DNA from: Planctomycetota bacterium
GTDB taxonomy: Bacteria > Planctomycetota > UBA1135 > GCA-002686595
Assembly: GCA_014238415.1 (NCBI GenBank)
Contig: JABABA010000018.1
Span: forward strand, 23,679 to 87,678
DNA: 64,000 nucleotides
Direction of reading: 5' to 3'
Below, in pieces: positions 1-12,000 of this stretch. The translations under genes were made by a program, and so were the position numbers. Each line of letters starts with the position of its first letter. Within the stretch, counting starts at the first letter, position 1. The notes below the pieces were generated by a model. That model was not told where the DNA came from. It was given only the letters and a program-made list of their open reading frames with translations, and searched no databases.

Positions 1-3000
1 TAGGGAGAACTCGGATTATTATGGAACAAGACCAAGCCGAGGCAAGTGTTGTTCCGCAATACAGGCAGCAGTTCGCGATCACTCTCCGGAAGCAAGGGCG
101 AACCCGCATGGAAACAGGCCGACCAGCCAGCGTCCTCCGTGGGAGTGAGACCAACGAACTCCCAAGGAGCTGGCGTATAGAACGCCGGATCGCTCTCATC
201 GAGAGAGTAGATCTCAAAATCATCGTGGTAAAGCAGGCTTGGATCGGGGTACGGCGTTGCCTCTACGGAGTCAAATGATGTAGTCGCATGGTGGGAAAGT
301 AGCAGAGCCCCACCACTGCGGGGAGCAGCGTCTCCCGGTGGCCGGTCGAATCCGTACTCGGGCACTGCGATCACGGCTGTCACATCATCAGGACGAAGAG
401 TACCTTCGGGCCAGGCATACAAGAGGTACACGCTCTGACCATCTACACGGGTACGGGTGGACCCAACGATATTCATCGGAACCGGATCAGGCTCAATTGT
501 CACAGGAGGTTCGGAGGAAGTGTCGGTCGCCTGGTTCGAGACACCATGTTCAACACCACTTGAGTCGAGGTAGGCTGGATCGTTGTGCCAGAGACGCCAG
601 CCTTCCGTCGGATTGCTGCCATTGATCCCCCAGCGGTACTGGATGAAGGCGCCGGTGTTGTGCCACACATCGCGCGGGCGCTTCGAATTCCAAGGATGCA
701 GTTCATGGCCATTCCAGCGCAGACCGATCCCCACTGCGGCCACATTACTCCCGGGAGAATAGGCCTTAGGTACATTGATGCCGTGTACCGTCACTTTGAA
801 TGCGATGTCGTAATCAACCCAGCTGGCGTCTCCCACCATGAACAGGCGGTCAAAGCCATCAGTCACGTTTTCTAGAGCGAGTTGGCCGGTGACTGGGTTG
901 GTGCCAACGGTCCATTGGCCGTCGACTAGCTGCACGATGGAGTCAGGAGGTCCACCTATCGGCACGCTCGACCAGTCAGGGCTGTACACGCTCGGCCAAG
1001 TGGTACTGGCATTCCACTCAAAGTGGATGTTGACGAAGGATTCCAAGCCTTCATCATCGACCGCATGCACCTCGACCAAATTCGCCCCTGGGATTGCACC
1101 GAAGTCATCCGAATTGAAGTCGTTTGCATCAGGGGCCGAATCAATCTCAATGCAATAGTCGCCCGCATGAATTAGGCGCGAGCTCGGGTTGTATGGTGCC
1201 CAAGCGTCACTTGCCACACCGAGCTTCAGGTCAATCCAATCACCGCCATTGAGGCGGTACTCAGATGTCAGCACATCTCCGGCGAGGTCCTCGATCCGAC
1301 CCTGCAGATTCAGCCACTTTTGGGTCGTCCCAAGATCACCGAAGCGACGTTCATAGCCGCCTGGGACCTGAACCGCGTTCCAGACGCTGATCACTGGCGG
1401 CTGTCCCTGGCCAATCGGCAAGGTGGTCACAGAGTAGATGTCAGAGAAGGACTCATTAGGCACAAGCTCTTGATCACGAGCACCCACCTTCAAGTAGTAA
1501 TTCGTTCCAGGGTCAAGTCCATTCAGTGTGTAGCTCTGCGTCCAGGAACTAGATAGGACAGTCGTGGTCGTCCCCAAAGCCGTGGTGATTCCGTATTCAA
1601 TCCAGCCAGCAGAGGCCTCTTCTGTGCCCCAATCAACACTGATCGTGGTTTCTCCGGACGCCACAGCATCCACCGCATAGATCCAAGGGGCGCTCAAATC
1701 CACCGGGACGCCTCCATCTTCGGGGTCGATGGGATTGAGAACATCGAAGATGTAGTCCACCTGGAGGCTGACCAAAGCCGCCGGATCCAAACCTGTGGCT
1801 GCCACAAAGGGACCAGCCTGGTCGATGATCAAGTCCGCCGGGGCCGATACAGGCAGGCTAAAATTAGTCCCGTCTGTGGAGTGGCTGAACTGCCAGGTGT
1901 CGGAAAGGACATTTCGGCTTACGCGCAGCTTGAGCCCAACGAGGTCTGCCCCACCGGAGCTCCAAATCGACGTGGGCGCCCCGATTTCAGTAGTAAACCC
2001 CGCGATGTGAGTCACGACCCGGACTTCGATGTCTCCGTTCACTAGCGAGTGCTCGGCAAAGAAGCGCACCCAATCACCGACGCTATTCGAGGCCTCGAAG
2101 CCCCGAGCAACGCCTGGCTGATTGAACACATCGGTGATGGAGAGCTCCAGATCCATATCCGCATCACTCATGAATTGCACCAACGGAGCAAGCATCGGAA
2201 CGGCGAGCGGGCTAAGGGACTCACCGCCGCTCTGCTCCCAATTGAAAAGAGCTTCGCCGGTCCCGGCCCCCACCACAGACATCTGTCCTGGCCGGGCCAC
2301 CGCAGCTAGATTCCAAAGCTCTTGGTCTAGGTTGGGATGATTGAAATCCGCCGAGGTCCACTTCACGATTGCACCCGTGTCGAATGACCCGATTACCGGC
2401 ACCATCGCGTGTCCACAGCCATCGGTTCCGGTGAGCCGGTAGTGATAGGTGGTCAGAGGATCTAAATTGGTCAACACATATTCATGTTCCAACTGCGGGC
2501 CTGGGCCCACCTGGGATCCCAAGTCAACATTTGCGTCCAGGCCATAGGCCAGCGTCACGCTTGCGGGTAAGTCCGTGGAGAAAGTAACCCGCGCAGTAGT
2601 GCCAAAGGTCTCGATGCTCACGGGACCAATTACAGCGATCTGGGGATCCAGATCAAAAATCGCAGTCAAGGTGAGATCACTGAGCAGTTCCACTGACACA
2701 GGGTTAGCGTTCAGCAGGCTGGGGTCCGTCCAGCCAACAAAGATGCTGCAAGGATCGGGCACGGCCAAGACTTGAACCGTGGGCTCGCACCAGTACTCAT
2801 AGACGCTCGGGTTGCTGCCCACGAGATTGCCCTCAGGGGTCGCGCTAATCACACCGGTTCCGGTGCCTTGAGTGGCCAGGGTCAAGGTGCGCAGGGTTGA
2901 GCCGGCAATTTCCCCATCCTCGCCAATGATCGGTGCATCGGCGCTATTTGCAATCCAATCCACATGTGCATCGAACGTGGGCGGAGAGGCCCCAGCGTTG

Positions 3001-6000
3001 CCCACATAGAGGCCCAGTGTGTTCACCGCCAGTGGTCCCTCGATACCCGGCGTTGGTAGCCAAGTGATGCCATTGTCGGTGGAATAGTACACGGTCCAAG
3101 TGTCAGCCGTTCGGGATACGCGCAAGCCCAAGCGGCTGGGAGAGCCAACTACTTGTATGTTGAAACCTCCCCCAACGGGGCTGCCCGCAATCTGCTTGCC
3201 GTAGACGAACAAGCCGCTAGCGTTTGAATAGAAGTCGACCCGAACGAAGTTCGCGTCATCTTGCTCATAGAGAACCCCTTGATCTTGACTATTCGCAACG
3301 GGAACAGAGTCCCACCAGAATTCATGTGCAAAGTCTGTGTCCCGCAGCGAGTGCCGCATGCGCGCGGGCATCTGGGCCGAGTTGCTCCAAGCGTTGTGAA
3401 CTGACCCCCCTGGCACACTCAGCACAAGGTGCGCGTCCGAGGTACCGGCTCCCTGCAGCACAAAACTGGAGGCCGCCCCTGCAGCCTGGGGATCATAGAA
3501 AGTCCACTCCGCCCCCAGGTCTCCGCACAAATTGAAATCCTCTGTGATTCGAGTCGCCGTCTCAAATTGACCAGGCTCGGGAAGCGACGACCCGGTCAGG
3601 CCGGTCGCAATGATCTCAAAGAAATAATCCGAGTCATCCGCGAGGCCCACCAGATCAGCCGTGTGGAACTGCCCATTGGGAGTGCTCACAAAGTCACCAA
3701 AGGTCAAATCGAGGCCATAGTTCACTACGCAGCCCGCGGGCAAGCTGGTCTCCCAAGTCAGGGTTGCTCCATCGAGCCCCGCCACAACCTGCACATTGCT
3801 GATACTAGGAGGGGTCGTGTCCGCATCAAAGACCGCCTCAATCGTGTGATCCACAGTCATGTCAATCAACAGGGGGTTTGCATTGCCAAGAGACACCCCA
3901 TCCACGATCCACTCGCTGAGAACCTGCAGGGGCTCGGGAGTCGCTGTCAGAACAATCGCTTCTCCACAGAAGTACTGCCAGGCACTTCCACCCAAGGCCA
4001 CCCCTTGGGGCTGCACATCCACCTGCCCCAAACCGGTAGTGGAAAGGAACAGGGTCTTGGCCACGGCCCCGCTGATGGAGCCATCTTCGGGCACCAAGGG
4101 CACGTCCAGAACATTGGCCACATAGTCCACTGCCGCCGTGTAGGACGGAGCGGATGCACCGCCAGCAGTTCCCGCATAGAGCCCCAACTGGCTCGGCTGC
4201 AGACCCAAACTGAAAGGAGTGGTCGCTGTCCAGAGCAGCCCGTCCAGGGACCAGGAAACGGTCCAGAGATCTCCATCGCGAGCGATCCGCAATCCAACAC
4301 GCTCCAAGAGGGCCGTGTCAGGAGCGATCACCGCATTCAGAGTGTGGCTGCCACCGAACGCATCGCTGCCGGAAACATGCAGGTGCAAACCGCTCAAGCT
4401 CAAGGAGAGATCCGCACGCACCCAGTTCTGGGTCCCATCAGAATAGAGCACGCCCTGGATCTGCTGAACCAGAGCTGGAACCGAATCCCAGACGATTTCA
4501 TGATCGAAACTCACCGGGTTGATCGCACGCACCACCTGGGGCGGCATCGGAATCGAACCCTGATCGGGATAGACGTCAGCTCCACCCACCACATCGATCA
4601 GCAACCAGGCATCATCGCTCCCCTGTCCGCTGATGGACATGGAGCCGAGCAGGTTGGGGTCGAGCAGGGACCAGGCCTGTTGCGGGGCATCGCACTGGTT
4701 GAAGTCGTCGCTTACGGTGGAGCCCGTGGAGAAGCCTCCATCGAAGGGAATGCCATCACCGGCACCGCCGACTGCATCGGTGGCGGTGATCTGGAACAGG
4801 TAGGAGCTCTCCCTGGTGAGACCGGAGAGTTCCACCGAGTGCACAACCGTGCCGAGACTGGCCACGCTTGCTCCCGTGGGCGCACCGATGCCATAGTTCA
4901 CATCGCAGACCGCTGGCTTGCTGGTGGTCCAGGCAACCGTCGCACGATCCAGGTATGACTCAACCACGACGTTCTCGATCACCGGGGGTGAGGTGTCGAG
5001 CACAAAGGTTGCGTCCACCAGATGATCCTGGTCCATTACAAGGTCGAGGGGAAGCGCCACGCTCGGCACGTTGTTCACCAGCCAGCCATCGAAGAGCCAA
5101 CCCGGATCAGGTATCGGAGTCAATGAAACCGGATCCTGGCACCAATACTGATAGACCGCCGGAGTGCCTCCCAAGTCAGTTCCCTGGGGCGAAACAACCA
5201 CCTGGCCTGCGCCGTTGATCAGCCGGGTCAGAGTGGTGGGAGTGACGTCCACCAAGGGCCCATCATCTCCGGTGAACGGCGCTCCGCCTGGGGAGTTGAC
5301 CAGGAAATCTGCCGTCGCGCTAAATTCCTCGGCCCCGCTGTAGTTACCGGCCCAAAGGGAAACAGCGGTCGGGTCGAATGTCGGCAGGCTAAGGCTGGGC
5401 GCAAGTTGCCAGACAAGCCCATCCCACCACTCAAAGCTCCACTGGGATCCGGAACGAGTAACACGGAGTTGAATCGGCAGAGCAGCCGTCGAAATGTCCA
5501 CACTCGATCCTCCGATGAGGAGCAGCAAGGGTCCGGCGGCCGCTCGGTAGACGTCACATCTCAAGAAGGTGAGAGCATCGACCTCAAGCAGCATGCCCTG
5601 AATGTGGATCCCTGCCAGAGGGCTTGGATCTGAGTCCCAGCGCAATTCCCACTGGAAGTCTCCCGGGCCCAATGACCGGCTCATGCGACCAGGCAGATCA
5701 TTCGGGTCCGGAACATGGGCACCCGCCGCAACAGACAGGACCAGACCCGCATCCTGCGAACCGGCTCCAACGAATTCGTAGGAATAGTCGGCAGCCTGAT
5801 TCGTGGCATCCACCCATGCCCAGGGGGCTGGCGGAAGAGGGCCGCAAACGTTGAAGTGCTCATCATCCAAGACCGGGGAACTGTCATCATCAATAATCAG
5901 GATCTCGTGGCTGGACGCCAGGGGATCGAGGCTGGCTCCCAGGGCGGGGTCCAAGTCGAGGATCAGGGTCTCTGACGGCTCCGCGAGTTGGTCCTCATGC

Positions 6001-9000
6001 AATTGCAGGAGAATGGTTCCAGCAATCTGGCCCGCAGGAATGGTGATCAAGCCGCCAGAAAGCGAATCGCTGAAGTCCAGACCAGCATCCGCAGAGGAAG
6101 CCGCCGACACGGAATAACTGACGATGGTCTCACGACCTGACACAACAGAGAGCTTGACATCCGCTCTCAGCACCAGATCTCCTTCGACGACCTCCTGTGA
6201 AGCCAACACAAAGCCCAGCACCGGCGGCGGATCGAGATCGTTGATCGTGAGCACATGAGCCGCAAGAAGGCCCGGCAATGCAGTGTCGGTCGCGACCAAA
6301 GTCACAACAAGATCCTCGGGGAGTTCGTGCAGTCCGTCCGCTAGCAACCCGATACTGACCACCGCACTTGTACTGAATGCAGGGAAAGTCGCAGATAGAG
6401 GCTCCGTAGCATCGCCGCCACTGGCGGGACCAGCATAGGCAAGATCAATAGTCACCGGAACGGAAGCCGGAGCAGAGAGCGACAAATCCAGCAGGGAAGT
6501 CGTTCCCTCATCTCCCGCCGAAGTGGCGAGCGCAAACTCGACGCTCGGAGGAGTTTCATCGTCCAACAGAGACACATCATGGCTCGCGCCCAACCCAAGC
6601 CCACAATTCAAGAGATTTTGGAGGGTGACGACTGCGTGCTCGGTTCCCTCAAAGTCCCCGTCATCGATTCCGCTTAGGTCCACCGAAGATGTCAGACCTC
6701 CCGCGGGGATCACGAGGCCCGTTTGCTGGGAGAGAGCGTAGTCAAGGCCGAGCTCGGCACTCCCCGAGACACCAAGATCGAACTGGGAGTCAAACGAGGA
6801 AAGTCCACTCAGCTGAATATCCAGAGTGTGGCTCAGTACGCCTTCAGGCGCCTCGCTTGCTGACAGAAGGAACGATACCTCTGGAAGGACTTCGTCATTC
6901 TGAATGGTGACAATGTGCTCGACCGTCAACCCCAAGGTCGCGTTGGTTGGTACACCCAGGAGGAGGCGCACATCCTCGTCATTCTCATAGATCAGGTCGG
7001 GGATAGTCGAAAGGACCAGATCAAAGGTGCTCGCGCCAACAGGAATCTCAAGGGGCGAATTCTGGCTCAGGGTGTAGTCTTCTCCCTGAAGGGCTGCCCC
7101 CAGGCTGCCAAAGGTGACCCGCACGGACTTGCCTGAAACCGCTGGCGCTCCGAGAGCATCAAACAGCCCCAGGGTCACCAGCACACTGGCTTCACCATCT
7201 TCCAAAACGCTTGATGAGGCACTCAGGAACTCGACCACTGGTGGATCGTCGTTGTCCCCAATGTCCAGCAGAAAAGCTGTGGCCAGGCCAAGACTCGCAT
7301 TGATTGGTGGGCCCAGATCCAGCTGAAGAGTCTCAACCAACTCATCAATAAGATCGTCGATCAAGTTGATCTGGACGCTTGCCTGAACCAGCCCTGGAGG
7401 AACAACGAATTCTGTCTGGGGCAGAACGAAGTCCAGACCGTCGGTCGCTGTGCCGGAGAGCACAAAGGGCACACGCACCTCCAAACCGGAAGGTGCATTC
7501 AAATCCAAGAGGACGTTGTAGATGCCATCTCCTTCGTTGACAGCAGAGACCCCGATGGCGAATTCCGCGACAGGAGGCATATCATCGTCCGTAATTGTGA
7601 CCGTATGCTCGACCGGAACGCCCAGGCTGGCGAAGTCCGCACTCTGGATGGTCAGGACTATGGTCTCATCGAGTTCATGGAGCAGGTCACCGATCAGATC
7701 CAGGTCCAGGGTCGCGGCGACCTGCCCCTCGGGAATCACCAAGGTCGCGGCCACGCCGCTGTAGTCCACCAGAGGGGTCGCGGTCCCCCCCACTCCGATG
7801 TCCAAGACGATCTCGCGTCCTGAAGGAGCATCCAGAGCAAGACCTATACTGGTCGAACCGGCAGCCTCATCGACCGCTGAAGCAGGAGAGATAAATGCAA
7901 CCACCGGGGGCTCGTCATCATCGCTGATCGTAGTGGCGCTGGTCCCCTGTGCCCCCGGTAGCGCATTGATGAGAGCGCCCATGGACAGTTCGATGGTCTC
8001 ATCCGCTTCATCCAACACATCGTTCACAATGAAGAGATCGAAGCTGGCGCTCAGGTTCCCGGCCAGAATGTCCACGCTCGCAGGAACGCCTGAGTAGTCC
8101 GCAGGCGTGGTGGCTGTTCCGCCAACAATCAGCGGCACGGTCACATCAAGGCCTGAAACAGCAGACAATGTCAAGGTAATCGATGTGCTGCCAATCCCTT
8201 CGGCAACCGCGCTCCCCGGGAGATCGAACCCTACGGATGGCGTCACATCATCATCGATGAGGGTAAGTGTGTGCGCATCCACAAGACCCAAGGAAGTATT
8301 CACAGGAGCAGAAAGCGTCAAGACCAGGGTCTCGTCCAACTCATCAAGGGCGTCATCGAGCAAGACCAACGGGATCTCGAAACTGGCAGTGCCCGCAGGA
8401 ATCAAGACTGTCACCGGAACGCCCGAGTAGTCAGCTCCATCAGTTGCGGTTCCGCTGATCAGAAGTGCTGCGCCAGCATCCAGACCTGATACAGCGTCAA
8501 GCAGCACGCGAATCACATGACTACCAGCAGCCTCAGAAGCTGCGGATGCAGCCAGCTCAAAACTCATGGTGGGCGCCGGGTCATTATCCGCCAGAGTCAC
8601 CATGTGCGTGAGAGACCCTCCAAGAGTTGCATCCACGGCATTGGACAAAGTCAGGACAACCGTCTCGTCCCCCTCGTGCAGGACGTCATCCACCAGATTC
8701 AAGACAACTTGAGCTCCGAGCTGGCCCGCAGGGATGGTGACCTCTGGCGAAGCAAGGGAATAATCATCCCCGTCCAGGGCTGTCCCCCCCAGGACCGGGG
8801 AAACCACCGCATCCACACCCGATACCACATTCAAGCTGACCTGCAAGAAATGCTGCCCATTCCCCTCGCCAGCGAGACTCTGGGCAAGGTCAAACTCAAT
8901 TACCGGCAGGGGATCATTGTCTGCAATCGTCAGCGTGTGTTGGGACAGGACACCGAGGATTCCATTCTGCGGGTTGACCAGATCAATGATCAGGGTCTCC

Positions 9001-12000
9001 GTGTGTTCGTATCGCAAGTCCTCAATCAGGGCCACGTCGAGACTTCCCGCAGCCACCCCTGCAGGGATCGAGAGCGTTCCTGCCACTGGTGCATAGTCCT
9101 GGCCCTCCAGAGCAGATCCGCTCAAGACCAAGTCCGCGCTGACCACCTGCCCCGAGGGAGCCGACAGAACGAACCCGATCTGCTGCACCCCGTCTGCCTC
9201 ACCCGCAGAACTGCCGCCCAGGACAAAGGCCAAGGTGGGGGCCACATCGTCGTCAGTCAAGGTCACGGTGTGCGCCTGGGTAACGCCCAAGCCAGCATTC
9301 ACTGCCGCACCCAACAAGACGGCAATCGTCTCGTCCGGCTCGTCGAGCAGATCATCGACCAGGCTCAGATTCACCAGCACCGACTGGGCGCCAGCCGGGA
9401 TCACCACGGGTGAAGCGTCGATGCCGTAGTCAGCCGGATCGATCGCAGTGCCGCTCACCGTGAACGGAATCGTCACATCAAGCCCCGAAACCGCATCCAG
9501 ACTGATGCTCACGACATGGGAACCGGCGCCCTCAAGCACGGTCGAGCCCGCCAGATCGAACTGCACCACCGGCGGCAAGTCATCATCCAGAATCGTCGAA
9601 ATGTGCGAGACCTGGGCCCCAAGCGTCGCGTTGCCGGGTACACCCAGCGTCACCACCACGGTCTCGTCAAGCTCATCAAACAGGTCCTCGGCCACATGCA
9701 GGCCAACTGATACCGACAAGGAACCGGCCGGGATCACCACCGGCGAGGCATCAATACCATAGTCAAGAGGGTCCACAGCCGTGCCACCCACCGTGAACGG
9801 CACCGTCACATCCAGCCCAGAAGCAGTGTCCAAGCTGATGCTCAGGGGATGGGTCACCGGGTCCTCGATCACCGATGAACTCGCAAGGTCGAACTGCACC
9901 ACCGGCGGCAGGTCATCATCCACCAGGGTGAGCGTATGCACACCGGGTACCCCCAAGCTGGCGTTGGAAATCCCACTCAGAGCGAGCACCACGGTCTCGT
10001 CCAGTTCGTCGAGACTGTCACCCTGAGGAGTCAAGGTCAGGTTCGCCGTGAGAGCCCCCGCAGGGATCGTAAAGCTGGTACTGGCCAGGGTGTAGTCGCT
10101 GCCATCGGTAGCCGTGCCCCCCACCGCAACCGAACCAGTCACCGACAAACCCGAGGGAACATCAAGAGCCACCTCGATCAGCTGATCCCCGGCACTTTCG
10201 GATACGGAACCAGTAGCATTGACAAAGCTGATCACCGGAGGCGCATCATCATCGACGGCCACCAGGAGAAAGTCCTGCAGTTCCCCCAGATCCGCATCGT
10301 CACCTGGCAGCAAGCTGAGAACAAGCTCCTCATCGAGCTCATCTAGCGCATCGTCCAGCAGTTCCAATTGAAGAACCGCACTGACCTGACCTGCGGGGAT
10401 GCGAATTGACCCATGACTGCGATTGAAGAAGTCCAGGCCTTCAGAGAGCGAGCCTTCCAAACCATAGGAGACATGGATGTCGAAGGACGCAGGACCCAGG
10501 AGGACAAGGTCGAGATCAACGATGCCCGCCCCCTCCGGGTAGCTTCCGCCAGCGGCCACGAATGCAACCAATGGCTTGGGGTCATCATCATTCAAGGTCA
10601 GCACGTGCTGAGCCAAGGGGCCAAGGGTGCCTGGGCTGACATCGGTCAGGCTCAGTGCAAGGTCCTCTGGATGCTCAAAAAGGCCGTCCTGCAAGATCTT
10701 CAGGTGTATTGCGGCGCTGGTCTGCAGCGCTGGAATCGTCAGGGAACCTTGCCCGGGATCAAGATAGTCGCCGCCCAGGCCCTGCTGGGCGTTGCCACCA
10801 AGGGCATAGGACAGGTTCAGTTCAAAGGCGCTTGGCCCCGAGAGCAGCACCTGCACATAAACCGAACCAAGGTCCTCACGTGTCCGTGAGGAGGCCGCGA
10901 CAAACTGCACCACAGGAGGGGCATCCTGATCATGGATCAAGACTGCGTGTCCCTCAGATCCCGGAGTCGCCCCCACAGGAATGCTCAGGTCGAGGGACTC
11001 GTCTCCCTCATAAAGGCCATCGGAAAGAACCTGTACCGGAATGCCCAGCACCAGGCTGCCCGCCGGAATCACATGGCTTGTCGCAAGCGGCACGTAGTCG
11101 CTGCCGGACAACGCAGATCCCCGAGCACCAATTGTAAAGGGCACATCAAGGCCAGAAACAGCCGTCAAGGCGACCTCAACCACCGCCGTCTGCCCCTCAT
11201 TCATGTCCGAAGAGGACAACACGAACCCCGGGGTCGGGGTCGCGTCATCATCAAGAATGGTATGAACATGCACCATCGGAGGTGCGAGGATCGCGTTGAC
11301 AGGTGCAACAAGACTAAGCTCGATGGTCTCGTCCAATTCGTCGAGTTCGTCATCCAGGATCGGCACGAATGCCTGGGCCGTCAGGGTGCCAGCGGGAAAG
11401 TGCACAGTGCCAGCAGGTGCAAGGTAGTCGTCCCCTACACCAGCAGTTCCTCCCATCAGCAGATCGACGCTCACAGCCAGCCCCGAGAGTTCTGTGAGTT
11501 CCAATTCAATCACCCGATCACCCGGGGCCCCTTCCAATTCCGAGCTGGAGGCCTGCACGAACTGCACATTCGGAGGGAGATCGTCGTCCACAATCGTAAG
11601 CACGTGAACCGTGGAACCGCTCAAGATCGCGTTCGTGGCCGCGCCGAGGGTCAATATGACAGTCTCATCCAGTTCGTCGAGCAGATCGTCTTCAATGCTG
11701 ACTTGAATCACCGCGCTGGTTGTTCCCGCAGGCAGAAGAACAGGAGACGAACTGACGCCAAAGTCTGGCCCTTGAGCAGCGCTACCCGAAACAATAAAGG
11801 GCACACTGACATCAAATCCCGAGGGCGCGGAAAGTTGAATCTGGACCGAAACCGTGGCGACGTCTTCCTGGTGTGAAGAGGTCCCAAGTACAAAGCCGAT
11901 GGTCGGCTGCGGGTCCGAGTCTTCCAGGGACAGGGTGTGGGTGACCTGTGAACCCAAAACCCCATCAACTGGCGCGCCGAGGGTCAGGACAACGGTTTCT

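Noticed and set aside
3429-4958. 509-residue plus-strand ORF, and similar plus ORFs such as 8517-9413 and 10932-11876
   Set aside because: They are antisense shadows of the giant minus-strand gene, whose frame carries clear Calx-beta, FnIII and B-repeat motifs; the plus products are Arg/Gln/His-rich without domains.
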